Shown: positions 22,283-34,269 of the stretch, piece by piece
Position numbering within the stretch: the stretch's first letter is position 1
How the letters are laid out: every line of letters starts with the position of its first letter
Assembly: GCA_928212115.1 (NCBI GenBank)
Contig: CAKMRJ010003334.1
Coordinates: 32,934,134 to 32,998,133, forward strand
Direction: 5' to 3'
DNA length: 64,000 bases
Source: Lactuca virosa
Lineage: Eukaryota; Streptophyta; Magnoliopsida; Asterales; Asteraceae
Program-made: the position numbers and the translations under genes
Notes under the pieces: generated by a model
The model's database searches: none
Told to the model about the DNA's origin: nothing
Seen by the model: the letters and a program-made list of their open reading frames with translations, nothing else

Positions 22283-23122
22283 ATAGATATTTTAGAAACT
22301 TGTAATAGATAAATGTAATTGGCATTTGATGATTAATTAATAGAGATTTATTTATGAGTATTGTTTACTATCTTTGGAAGTACGTAGTGAATTAAGACTG
22401 TCATGAATTGAATTGTCCACAGTCATTATACTTTAGAAGTATGTAGTGAATTAAGACTGTCATGAATTGAATTATAGATTGTCTAAGTGTTTAGACATAT
22501 CAATTGTTTGCTGCAACGTTCATGAGTACACCTAAAATGGGGATTTGAGTATTGGATTAAACCCACGCTCATTTGAATGACTTCATTGAATTTATCATGA
22601 GTAATTATGAGACGATAATATCGTATAGTCTTTAAACCGAGATATATGAGTTGTTGTTTACGAGTTGGTTGTGCATTGATAATGTGTAAACACATCAGTA
22701 ACTTGATGTTATAAAATGTATTGTTGTGTATGATTTGATGAGTGAATAGTAAAAGCATATAAGTCAAAGTTTATCTGTTCCTTTTGATATCAAGGGGTAA
22801 AAGCAATATCTTGGGCTCCTCGATGATTTTGTGTTAACTTATGTGTCTGGACCGGTCAGGAATGAATTGATGTGTTCAATTAAGTTCGTTGTCATACAAA
22901 TCAAAAATCGGGAAACAAACTGTTGGAAAATGAGAATGATTTTGTTCCATGTCTTCGTCCACATGATATCTTGCAGAACGGAGGATTATATGATCCCTTA
23001 TCTTAAGGACACACAATTGACTAGGTCAGAGTTCGACAACGACTTTTGATAGCTAGGATTGCTAATCAGATTCTGAAGGCGTACTTACAATTATAGTTAT
23101 CAGACTTATCCAAGTGGGATAC
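22283..23122 (+). other. Copia F 3' tail and polypurine tract
   Basis: About 840 bp of non-coding tail between pol and the LTR. It contains a tandem duplication of roughly 60 bp (22375-22473; shared core GTGAATTAAGACTGTCATG). The end, 23112-23122, is the purine-rich AAGTGGGATAC that primes plus-strand synthesis. The same tail occurs reversed in G just inside its 3' LTR. Confidence 0.75.
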
Positions 23123-23901
23123 TGTTGGATTAGGTGTCTAAGCCCATAACTATATTTGGTATGTACTTGATTTGGTAGTAGCATGGTCCTTTTGGGTTGC
23201 CTTCACTTTAGCAACTTGACATGATGACTTATGGAGAGAGAGGTTAATAAATTATTTATTAATATATTATGAGAATAATATATTAATTAGAAATCATATT
23301 ATTTAATTAGTATTTGATCAGAAATTAATTTTGAATTAATTTTGGGATTAAACGAACTGATTAAAAAGTACGGGGACTGTTTTGCAAATCATTGATAGTT
23401 GCAAAACCGAGTTGCTGGACTCCTTTGGAAAGGAGTGGACGAAATCTATAGGGAGGCCCTATAGAATTCGTCCAAGGCCTCCTAGTGGGAGGTCCATGGG
23501 TTGCTTAAGCCCTAAGCAGGAAATTAGGGTTTCCTCCAGAAACCCTAGCAACCCACCAACTATTTAAAGACCCCATGTCTTGTGATTTTCGGCCACTGCT
23601 TCCTTAAAGAAACCCTAGCCGAAATTCTTAGAGTATCCTCATCTCTCCTTCTCATCCTCTTGCTACAAGTGTTTGTGAGCCATTAGAGGTGCAACATTTG
23701 AGGCACTAAGCTTTCGAAGGTCAAGATCAAGCAAAAGTAATCTTCTTAACCCTTTTTATGTATAAATTTCGAGTTATATATGCTAGATCTAGGGTTATTT
23801 ATTTGGAATTTATTTTGCATGTTCAATTAGTGAAAAACTTAGATCCAAAGCAATTAGGGTTGCATGATCACATATGATGTTGTTATGCTCAAAACCCATC
23901 A
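23123..23901 (+). repeat. Copia F 3' LTR
   Basis: TGTTGGATTA...AACCCATCA, 779 bp, the same family as 29818-30602, 36559-37343 and 40361-41144. Confidence 0.93.
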
Positions 23902-25037
23902 TCTTTAGGCCCGGAGTGCTTGGCGAATGATGTAATGTTGACAAGATCAGTGTGATATCGGGAGCATTCCAGACATGGGCTGAGGGCCGGGTAAGGCACT
24001 CCAGACTCATGATGTGGGCTCGAAGGAAATCCAGAACTATGCTGAGGACCTTGTAGGGGTATTCGAGTTATAAGTTGTGGGCCAAGTGATCATGATTGTT
24101 CATTTCTTCTGCTTGTAGTACTTTCGGTGTTGACACGTTGATGGAAGTCGGGAGACTCACAAATAATTTGGTTTGGATAAAGGGAGCAGTAAGGGTTGTA
24201 GGGAGTATAAGTCAGGTATCAGAAAGTCTTTGGGGAATGTATGCATTATAATTATGTTTGTTCGCAAGCTGTTGTTAGGGGTTTGATTATCAAGTTGGGA
24301 ATCGGTTATGAGGTCGCAAATCATAAAGCTCTTTATGAATGTCTCGAGTGGTTTTCCAGGTGGGGGGTACACCTTATCTGATAGGGGTTGGATGCAACGT
24401 AGAAATTCTTGGTTTGATTATCTTTGCTCGTCGGAGAAGTGGTTGGTAATGGAATGGTAGAGAGTCAAGGGTTATTTAAGGTTTTGGTACATCATATGAA
24501 TTGGGATTTGGGTGAAGTTCAAGGTCAACATATTTTGAGGATCATGTTATGCATGTTTTTGGTTGTGTCTCCAGTCAGGGACTAGGGGCAGATTCATGAA
24601 TGGATGCTCATCAGTCTTACGAAAGGGTTATGAGAAAATTTCATGAGTTGCCATTTTCGAGTTGGCTTTTGGTGGAAACTTGCGTAGGGAATCACGAGTG
24701 TATTCGTGCAAGGTCTGTATTTCAGTGAGATGTGGGCTAGGAAATCGGTATGGCAAAGGATTTTGTGTTTGTGATTTGAAATAGTTATACCTGTGTGAAG
24801 GTCGAGCAACTTATGGGGCTTCAGAATTATAGCAGCAGCGTATGGTCCATCGGTTAAAGAAATCTGTATCTTGTAGCTCATTGTGTTCATGGAATTTTCT
24901 CGAAGGAATACCTAATCCCTTTTGGTCAAGCGAAAGGTTTTCAGCAGCAGCAGTTGGTCTGTGATTCTATTTTCTAGTAGGAGCCTCAAGTAATCAGGAG
25001 TTGAGTGGATAGTTTGTTTGATAAGTGGCATGGTTTT
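23902..25037 (+). mobile_element. 3' tail of an older gypsy (C'), left part
   Basis: Non-coding. The block near 24950-25030 (AGGAGTTGAGTGGATAG) matches the 3' untranslated tail of gypsy B near 39140, and the sequence resumes at 42774 once B is removed, ending in a polypurine tract and LTR. I therefore read it as the region between pol and 3' LTR. A degenerate repeat of about 45 bp (GGGCTGAGGGCCGGG, CACTCCAGAC) lies at 23920-24060. No ORF is credible. Confidence 0.7.
25033..25037. repeat. TSD of gypsy B, left copy (GTTTT)
   Basis: Exact match to 42769-42773 at the far end of the element. Confidence 0.85.
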
Positions 25038-25333
25038 TGTAACACCTCGTTTATTAAATAAATAAATGAGCAAATTAATAAATTAATAGTAGCCCTGAAA
25101 TCTGTAATAATATGGCAAGGCGTTGGTCTCAAGGGTTAATTGTTACAATTTTAGAAGTTGGGGGTTAAAACTGTAAGTTCTGGATTTAATTTGAAAAGGA
25201 TTTCAGAAGTCAGTGTGCGTTTGGTAATTAATGGATTTAAATTGAAAAGATTTGAAGGCTTAGGGGGCTGATTGGTAATTTAGGGACCTATTATGAAAGG
25301 AATTTATGGGGATCAGGGTTTAAAGGGTAAATT

Positions 25334-25900
25334 TTGGTCTTAAGTTGGAAAAGATTTGTGGAGGAGGGACTAAACTTGTTAAAACGAATGAAAGTTTGGT
25401 ATAACACGGGATACACCGGTGTCCCTTCCCATCATCTAAACTCTAACCCTAGGGCACATAGTTTTAGCCGCCACCATGGGAGTGCCTTCAGCAACAGTGC
25501 AACACCAAAACCCGTCGCCGCCGCTACAGTGCCAGGCGAACGTTGTCATCGCGACGCTGGCTCCCGGAGACATCGGAGGGTAACCGAAGAACTACCTAGG
25601 ACTGGAGAAACTCGTTCTGTTCGCCGTGAGTGGGTCGTGAGTCACCTGAAACGATCGGTAAGTCCCACGCAACCCATCTTCTTCTTCTCTCTCTCTCTCT
25701 CTCTCGTTTGTTCTAGTGGTTACGACGTCGGAGACATCGTTACCGGCGTCGGTGGTCATAGGGCCACTGTTTATCTTTCCGGCGACGACTGCCGCCTAGG
25801 CGGTGGCTGTGTGGGTGCATGTTCGAGTTTTTACTTTGCTGTTGCATTTCGATTATGTGGAATGTTCTTTTTTGCCGGAAATTCAACGCCACCACCATGA
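25334..25900 (+). other. ORF inside gypsy B LTR (188 codons)
   Basis: Opens MVLSWKRFVEEGLNLLKRM and is largely Arg/Ser/Pro/Val-rich downstream. The 3' LTR copy (39730-40284) keeps the same frame for about 120 residues at roughly four-fifths identity by eye, then shifts after a CT-rich run. No domain is recognised. It may be chance coding in a GC-rich LTR, or a captured piece of a host gene's 5' end, since GCCGCCACCATGGG at 25468 looks like a translation start. Confidence 0.4.
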
Positions 25901-26974
25901 GGTGGTGGCTGCCACCGCTTCACCACCACCAGCCGTCGTGAGGTGGTGGTTGTGTGTGTTTTGAATGGTGTTGTGTGTGTATGTGTTTAGCATATCGGGC
26001 GTTGGTTAAGCATTTTTGGCGGAAGGATGGAAGGGAAAAAACCACCACCACCACCGTGAGGTGGTGGCTGCCGTCGTGAGCCGCCGCCGACCACCACTAC
26101 CCGAGGTGGCAGTGGGTGGTGCTCGGCCTAGTGGAAGCCTAATGGACCTAAAAGCTTAATATTGGACTTGGTTGGATCGTGTTTGGGTTAGAAACCCTAA
26201 TTTTGGGTTTTTTGGTTTGGACCTATCGGGACCCACGTTATGGGCCATTGGAATTGAAATTTGAATTATGCCCAATTACACTGTATGATTGACCTGGTAG
26301 ATTGATGGGGTTAATAGATTATGTCCTTATATGGTTAAGTGTTTCTAATTAACACTAATCGTCATTTCATTAGAAAACCCTAATTGTGCTGGGTTTAGAG
26401 TTGGGCCTAGATGTCTGGACTCTTGATGGGCCAACTATTAATAAGTAAATAGACTAGAGTATTTGGATTGGGCTTCAGGATAAGTACATTGGACAGGCTT
26501 GGGCCCAATTTGGAAAATTGGGCCATAGATGGGCCATAACTGGGCCTTGATGATTATGAGATATTGGACCATCATAATGCCAAGTATTAGACCAAGAATA
26601 AATTGTTGGGCCTTAAGGCAAGACCATGTAGAGGTTTGGGCCCAATTTGGAAAATTGGGCCATTATTGGGTCTTGGTTGATTATTGGACTTTTTGGGCTT
26701 TCAGAGTATGAGTGGGGCCTTGGTCTTGGACCAAGCTATGTTAGGGGTAAATGGTCCTTTTACCCCAAGTGTGTATTTTAGAGTTATGCATTGGAAACCA
26801 AAATGGTTAATTAGGTGTTATTTGGATGTTGCCAGATTCGAGAATCTGTCATCCAGCAGCTAGGGTTTTGTCAGTGGGATTTCAGCAGTGTGAGGTGAGT
26901 CCTCTTCTAGTAGGAACGGGTCTAAGGCACCAATGTCGGCTCGTGTAGTTTATACGTTCTTGATAGGAACACGG

Positions 26975-27555
26975 AGTGTGGGCGGGGCCCGTATCTCATT
27001 ATTACCAGAGTATATATATCAGTCAGATTGTTGGATTGCTATACTTGTTGTCTGTGTGATATATGTATGTGGTTGTTTATGTATGTGAGTGTGGGCGGGG
27101 CCCGTATCTCATTATTATTCAAGTGTGGGCGGGGCCCGAATTTCATAGCAGCCGAGTGTGGGCGGGGCCCGAATCTCGTAGTATTATTTGAGTATGGATA
27201 TGTGACTGCTTGATAGAATTAGATATACTTGTTGTATGTGTGATACTTGTATGCATGTTAGTAGCGGAGTGTGGGCGGGGTCCGAATCTCCTAGACAGCG
27301 GAGTGTGGGCGGGGCCCGAATCTCCTAGACAGCAGAGTGTGGGCGGGGCCCGAATCTCCTAGACAGCAGAGTGTGGGCGGGGCCTGAATCTCCTAGACAG
27401 CAGAGTGTGGGCAGGGCCCGAATCTCCTAGACAGCGGAGTGTGGGCGGGGCCCGAATCTCCTAGACAGCGGAGTGTGGGAGGGGCCCGAATCTCCTAGAT
27501 AGTGGAGTGTGGGCGGAGCCCGAATCTCCATGAGAGTGGGCAGGACCCGTATCTC
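26975..27555. repeat. GC-rich minisatellite in gypsy B 5' LTR
   Basis: Thirteen copies of GTGTGGGCGGGGCCCG variants; the densest part (27265-27530) is a regular 34-bp unit ending GAATCTCCTAGACAGC. The 3' LTR has only six copies (42120-42480). Confidence 0.9.
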
Positions 27556-27849
27556 CTAGTTGCATGTTATGTGTATGGTATGTGGTAGTTTGGGGAGACT
27601 CGCTAAGCTTCGTGCTTACAGTTTTCAGTTTTGGTTTCAGGTACTTCGGTTTTCAAAAGAGGAGCTCGAGATGATTGCAGTGCACACACCATTTGTTCAG
27701 CCTGAGATGTTTATACTCTGATATATTGACAGATGTTATGATCTTCTTAAGATATACGATTTATGATTTTTACATGTTGAATGATAATTATGGTTTTATT
27801 AATGATTTAAAACGAAATTTTTAGACTGTATTTTTGGGATGTTTCAAGT

Positions 27850-27862
27850 TGGTATCAGAGCC
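27850..27862 (+). promoter_or_regulatory. Gypsy B primer binding site
   Basis: TGGTATCAGAGCC, three bases after the 5' LTR end, complementary to initiator Met-tRNA. Confidence 0.92.
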
Positions 27863-28789
27863 TTGGTTTGAGGGATTTGGGCACACTCTCGGGTGTGTCT
27901 GGACTCAAACTAAGGACTTGGTATGAAAATTTTCAAAAGAAAATCATTTTTTTAAAAAGAATTTTGAAATGAGAAAAGAATTTTGAAAAAGAAAAGAACT
28001 TTGAAAAGAGAAAAAGGTGTGGTGCATGCAATCAGCCGAGCTCAAGTAAGTACTCCCAAATTACCCATACAAGTTTATGTTATGTTATGATTATCAACTT
28101 TATGAGAACAACATGCTAGATTAGGACTAAGGATCTAGGAAGGATGCCTTATGTGCCTATTATATGTGTATCAGCTCTATGAACTACATGCTAGTACAGA
28201 TTAGTCAGGGATAGCCTGAAAGAGATATGCTTGATTATGTTTACTCGATGCTTGAATGTTGCTTGCTTTGTGCTTTAAGGAGTCTTAGTTATCTTTTACT
28301 AACTAGTAAATGAATATGTTACGTTACATATTGCGAGGATTAAATAATTTCAGAAGGCTAGGTATAGCTCTATTGCGCAACTCTTGTTTGAGTTCAACCG
28401 TTGTATGGTAGGATCTCTCATTCGAAGAATTATCTAGTCTTAGTAATATGTAATAATATTCACAAGCTAGTTAGGGGGAGGTAGCAGGGACTTCTTATGC
28501 AGCTGATAGCGGAGAGTGGGTTGGTGATTACCCTAGGGCAAGCCTAGGTAGAGTTTAGTATGAGATCAGCAGTAGTAGTAGTAGTAGTAGAAGGGACCTG
28601 GTGGAGTCAAGGCAGTTCTTGAGGAAAGTACAGATAGATGTGGAAGGTAGTATGGGCCCGTAATACTGAAAGCAGAGGATCCGTACTCGAATCAAGGAAG
28701 GCTGAGATGAATCCAGGAAACTTGTAGTGTGTGAGATCCCTCGAGTTATGATGAGTATTATGATGTTAGTGATGGTATATTACCGAGTA
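27863..28789 (+). other. Gypsy B untranslated leader
   Basis: About 930 bp with no credible ORF. A short AGT trinucleotide run lies at 28571-28590. Confidence 0.6.
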
Positions 28790-29645
28790 TAGTGATGCTA
28801 CGTGGCAGACCAGATGGCAGTTCTAGTACCGGCGAGGGATCAGGCTCGGACTCTGGAGCCGGGTAGCTTGATGGTCAGATGAGGGAGTTCATTCCATCTG
28901 AGAGTACGCGCAGTATCATTGACCAGACTCTTGTGATCTTCAGTATGATCAAGGTGGGTATTTCAGAGCTTGTGAAGCTCCAAATTATCATGGGACTAGG
29001 GACCCCATTGCTAGCAGCAGGTGATTGGCAGATGTCGCCAATATTTTTGTACCAGCCGTAGTCTCGAAAGGGGACAAGAACCGACTTGCTTCCTGCCTCC
29101 TGAAGGACAGGGCACGTGATTGATGGAAAGAGGTTGGTAGAAGGTTGAGTGATGATCGGTTGATGCTATGTCATGGGATGACTTTTAGACCAAATTCTGG
29201 GCAGAGTGTGCCCAGGCGATTGAGGCGCAGCAGTTGGCTCAAGAGTTGTTAGATCTCCACCAGACGACTGAGACTGTGGCAGTGATCACTGGCAAGTCTC
29301 GGGAAAGAGATTATATGGTACCATAGTATGCAGAAGATTAGGAAATGAAGAAGGTAAGGTATCAGAACATACTGTATAATGATAGCAGGGAGATCGTGAG
29401 TATCTCAGGGTGCAAGACCCGGAATGATATGACTTCTAGAGCTCGAGAACGGGATATGGAGTTGGAGCACATTGGTAAGAGGGAATCAGATCAGTTGCTT
29501 ATACTGAAGGGTCTCGGGAGGAGACCCAAGATTTAGGATTAGCTTTTGAGAGGCCAGCAGGACCAAATTCGGTGCAGCACTTGCGGGAAAATGCACAAGG
29601 GAGCCTTTTGTTCCAAGGGTTTGAGTAAGTGTAACTCTGGGTTAT
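28790..29645 (+). pseudogene. gag: Gypsy B gag remnant
   Basis: Several frames together give recognisable gag pieces: MLRGRPDGSSSTGEGSGS, REFIPSESTRSIIDQT, AQAIEAQQLAQELLDLHQTT, SRERDMELEHIGKR, and a zinc knuckle start CSTCGKMHKGAFC near 29575. Multiple stops and shifts make it untranslatable. It resembles gags E and C in position and wording but is more decayed. Confidence 0.75.
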
Positions 29646-29817
29646 CCTCTTTTTGTGTTTGAATTATATTTGCAAGAGATTTCATATGCCAATTTCATAC
29701 CGAGAATTATTAGCGGATAGCGATAGATCATTTTCCAAATTGCGGGATTGGGAGAGTACAACGTCATCTTGGTTTATTCCAAGACTGAGGAGCAGCACGA
29801 GAAGCACCTGAGGGAGG
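29646..29817 (+). pseudogene. Gypsy B RT, left fragment
   Basis: After gag the sequence falls directly into RT: the frame reads ILVYSKTEEQHEKHLREV at the end, the block just after the FIDD active site. Protease and RT palm are absent, so a deletion of well over 1 kb separates gag and RT. It is interrupted by element G at the GGAGG target. Confidence 0.8.
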
Positions 29818-30602
29818 TGATGGGTTATGAGCACTACATCATTCCTATGGTGTACATGCAAACCCTAAAGCTTTGGATCTAGTTTGTCTAATGAACATGC
29901 AGTAATCATCCAAAGCTCATAAACCCTAGATCTAGCATATGTATATCGAAATTAACATGTAAGAATATATCTAGATGAATACCTCTTATAGAATGGCTTG
30001 AATCTCGTATCCTTGGAGCTTAGAGTCACAAATATCACTCCTCTAATGGTTTACAAACACCACAAGCAAGAGGATGACTTATGAGAAGGATGAGGAGCAC
30101 CAAAAAACGTCCTAGGGTTCTTCCAAAAGAGTTAGCCACGTTTTTGGGACCATAGGGGTCTTTATATAGTGAGGCTATTAGGGTTATCAAACAAGGAAAC
30201 CCTAATTTGACTGCTTAGGCTCCAAGCAGCCCATGGACTCCTTTAGAACACCCCTTAGACGAATTCCTTATGGCCTTCCCATAGAATTCGTCCAACCTAT
30301 GTTCCAAGGTGATCCATAGCCCAATTGTAATTATCTTATAATTACAATTCCAGTCCCCTAAGTTTAATTAATGTCTTTTAGTCACAAAACTAATTCTTAA
30401 TTAATTCTTTACTAATATTAATTAAACAATATGATTTCTCCTTTTATATTATTCATATAATATATTAATAAATCATAATTAATCCTCTTTCTCCATAAAT
30501 CATCCTATCAAGTTGCTTTGGTGAAGGCAACCCAAAAGGACAATGCACAACCGGGTCAAATACTTACTAAATATAGTTACGGGCTTAGACACTAATCCAA
30601 CA
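29818..30602 (-). repeat. Element G 3' LTR
   Basis: TGATGGGTTA...AATCCAACA, 785 bp; near-identical to 36559-37343. Just inside it, 30603-30613 is the polypurine tract (minus strand AAGTGGGAGAC). Confidence 0.93.
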
Positions 30603-30613
30603 GTCTCCCACTT

Positions 30614-33600
30614 GGATACGTCTAGTAACTATAAATGCAAGTATTATTCGATTAGCAATCGTAGCTCTGAAAGACACTGTCGAACTCTAATCTTATCAGT
30701 AACCTGTCCTTTAGATAAGGGATCATATATTCCTCCATTCTAGATATCGTATGAACTGAGACATGGATTTTAATCATACTCTATGTTCACGTGTTGTTTC
30801 CTGATTTATATTTATGAAGAATGACAACAGACTACAATTGAACGCATCAACTTAGTCACGGCTTGGCTATGCGCTTAGGGTGTCATCACTAAATCATCGA
30901 GGGGCCCACAGATATCGCTTTTATCCCACTTTAGGTAAAAGGAACGGATAAACTTCGACTCGAATGCTCGCTTGTACCTACTCATCAAATCACACACAAG
31001 AATATGTTGTATAACACCAAGTTACTGGTGCGTTTACATATTATCAATGTGCAACCGACTTGCAGAATACAACTCACACATCTCGGTTTCAAGAATATAA
31101 GATATTATCGTCTCACCAATCACTCGTGATAAAATCCATGAAGCGATCCAAGTGAGCGTGGGTTTAATCCAATACTCTAATCTTATAACAGCACTCATGA
31201 ACTCTGCAGCAAACTTGTGCTATGTCTAAACGCTTTAGTCAATCTACAGACGGATTCATGACAGTCTTCTTTCATACCTACTTCCAAAGTATGAGCGACT
31301 GTGGAGGGTTTGAATAATCTTATTATTCGGGAAGTCAAAACATGCAAAGTGAAACACAAGAATAATACAAATCCTATATGGCCTCAAACTTTTGAGTATA
31401 AATAAAAACACTTTTATTTAATCACCATATTGATTACTCATTATTTGTTGTTTCGGGTAATCAACTTATTACTTGAATTATAACAAAAATTGTTCCATGC
31501 TCTTAGCATGCACACTATGTTTACATATGGTCCTTACTTTGTGAAATAGATCAATTGAACACATTTCCAATGATGCTCATTTCACAATTCCTAATCATTA
31601 GTGTAAGAATACAAAATTCTCGCCACTACTAGAATATGTCAGATTCTAACATTTTATGTAACGGTCCTTTCGTAATATCACAGCGCCAAAGTCACCAAGA
31701 CTTTGCCAATGAAATTACAAAGTGCTCTATTGGAGATTGTTACAAGACAATTCCATAGTCATGAAGACTCACATTCAAAGTACATTCCTTTGAACATCCT
31801 TCTTGCATAGAAGTTTCTAATCTAGACATAAATTCTTAACGTCCAACTCCCAATATGGAAACATTTCCATATTTTCCATATAACAAGTCATTGTGAATAG
31901 AGTCTTATCTATTCATAATAATGTCGATATGGTCCATTCATTACTATACTTCCAACTGATCATAAGCGACCAATCCTTAGCGAACCTTAGATTGTCGTTG
32001 ACAGTTGTTCAATTTATTTTAGTCAAACCGGTTCTAGTCCCTTTTCCCTCTTAATGCCCTAGGCATTTGGAAAATTTTAGAACGATCAAATATTACAGCA
32101 TATGCAATCGATCCTATACCCGAAGCGTATGGGATACGATTCATAATGAAAAACGTGATATTTTACTAGTTTCTTGCTATAATATTGTCGTAATATTTCT
32201 ATTTGCCGTGTTCTCAAAATTCGAATTTATGAAGAGGGATGTCGTAATCATAATCGAACTTTGAGAACGTAATTAATAAATATATCCTTGACTAAATTCA
32301 ATTAAAATTTCTCGATCTAAGCTATTAGATTGGAAACGAAGTATAACATTCTCTCCCTTAATTATAGCAAAAACAACTTTTCAACCCCTGCAACTTTGCA
32401 AAGTGAAACTTTTTTTTCTATAATGAATATTGCCAACTTGCAACACTTAAAATAATAATCATGTTCTCACTAACATGATGATAATATCCATTCCAGCATA
32501 ACATTTATGCTCCCACTAGCTTTGACACGTATCAGAAAAGAGTATTGGACAATACTTATTGACTTCCAAAGTTCATATTTCCAGTACGATGTGCTTCAAT
32601 AAGCCTTTATCTAAGCTTCTCAAAGTCAGACACCTTTCCTTAGACAGCTCACATGTGTGTCTAAACTAATTCAGTACTTATATTACTAAGTCCCAAATGT
32701 TCAGACTGATCGCCAAATCTCACAATTCGAACTATGAAGAGGGATGCCGTAATCATAATCGAATTTGAGAATGCAATTTACATAATCGCTATCTCCTTAA
32801 AATCTCTCTTAGTGAAAGCGTTTCCTCACAATCATTTTCATGAAGGAGAGAAACCTTATGACACTTAGATTTTATGGTGCATGTGTTCCTATCCATGCGA
32901 ATTTGTCACAACCATAGTCATAAGATAATGTTTGTGACAAATCCAAACTCTTATGGACAGAACTTGTTCATACTTAATTTCTTGCCATCAAGGGTCCTAC
33001 CATTGCTTCCAAGTTATTGAGCAGCTCACCCCTACCTTTCAATGTACTTTCCATTGATTAAGGTGCCTTTCCCCTATGCAACCTATTGAGAACTCATAGA
33101 ACTCACATGCATAGTTGACCAACCTGGAATGGCACAGAAACAAGAATATGTCAACACGATAGGTTAGAAACCTCAAGTCGTGTGCTAGTAATTAACAACA
33201 GGTTTACTCTCGATTAGTTCTTGAAACTTTTCAAGATTTTTAGACTCTCACAGACCTCTTGACATATTAGATTCTCTTATCAAGAAACATTTCTTGACAA
33301 AACAAATATTCAAGAGTTAGTGTGCATCTATATCAAGACAAAACCTACACACAATTTTGTACTACTCGGTCTTTGTCTTATTCAAGACATCACAATTTAC
33401 CAAAATGTGCAAGTGTAAGAACATTCCTACTTAAGATTATGTCACTCAAGTCACAATCTTGGAGTATGACTCTAAGAATTGATTTGGAACGAAGTACGAT
33501 ACATCTTATTGACTTAACCACTACTACAATTCTCGATTCCTCTTCTTATCCAAACTAGTGCACTAAGGTCTCCTTAGAGGATGAATTGTAATATGGTTAA

Positions 33601-34269
33601 TACGATTACCAAGACGATCATAAAACACGATACCAAAGTACTCTCCCTTCTTCTTAGATTGGAGAAACTTTTTATCTTTCTGCCTTCATTGATTCTTCTT
33701 ATTCGTTCTGCCATTCATTGAAATTTTTCAATGATTCAGAATTACACTTAATCTTGTAAGTATAACACATTTACTAGACTTTTAGTAAATCATGACGAAT
33801 AATGTTATTGTTATTTATGGTGGACTTGACCAGTGCACAACATTGTGAACTCGATCTCCTAGTCCTTCACTTGACTCTTTGTCAAGGAATTAGCCTTCAA
33901 ATTTCTAAGTACCAAGATTTCTATACATCACATGATTCAAATCATATGATTCGAAGCTTCTGTCCAATTGAAACTTGGGTGATGGAAATATTTCCTTACT
34001 TAGAAAATTACGACATTACCATAACTAGCATAACTAAGAATCACATCCAATTCAACATTGCTAATAATAGAAATACACAAACATCAATTTTTTATACATG
34101 TCATTGCAAGGATAAATAAATAAGACAAAATCAAAATTTATTTTATTGCGGAAAAATTTGTCCTTACAACGCAACTCAAATGAAAAACTATGCTATTACA
34201 TTTCTTAGCAATTTATCTTAACTCTAAAGTAGCAGCTCAAAAAATCCGATCTTCGAATCCATGCGATCG
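30614..34269 (-). other. Element G non-coding internal domain
   Basis: About 3.6 kb, AT-rich, with no ORF I can defend on either strand and no pol motif in any frame. The first several hundred bases (to about 31400) match the 3' tail of copia F in reverse. Two dispersed copies of a roughly 55-bp block lie at 32214-32275 and 32722-32778, sharing GAAGAGGGATGCCGTAATC, which also occurs once in the leader (35124-35142). Confidence 0.7.

Larger units (their letters stand above)
17913..23901 (+). mobile_element. Copia F, 5'-truncated Ty1/copia
   Basis: Plus-strand copia with leader, gag, PR, integrase, a truncated RT, RNase H, 3' tail, polypurine tract and 3' LTR (23123-23901). The 5' LTR and primer site are missing: gypsy E begins exactly where the leader starts. 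The LTR is the same family as those of G and the solo LTR at 40361. At least three stops and one large in-frame deletion make it defective. Confidence 0.9.
25038..27846 (+). repeat. Gypsy B 5' LTR
   Basis: TGTAACACCTCG...GGATGTTTCA, 2809 bp. Noteworthy parts: an ORF at 25334-25900; GGTGGTGG/CCACCACC inverted repeats (25890-26110); two copies of a perfect 10-bp inverted repeat GGCCCAATTT/AAATTGGGCC (26502-26524, 26639-26661); a predicted leader intron 26895-27640 (GAG|GTGAGT to TTTCAG|GTACTT) enclosing a GC-rich array. Confidence 0.92.

Noticed and set aside
24157..24890. Possible host gene between copia F and gypsy B
   Set aside because: The sequence has only short antisense ORFs, and it joins seamlessly to gypsy 3' tail at 42774, so it is retroelement tail.
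26975..27555. CRISPR-like regular repeat
   Set aside because: Units are tandem with no unique spacers, inside a eukaryotic LTR; it is a minisatellite.
33322..34119. Small plus-strand ORFs in element G internal domain
   Set aside because: AT-rich chance frames of 78-105 codons, no motif, not repeated elsewhere in the window.
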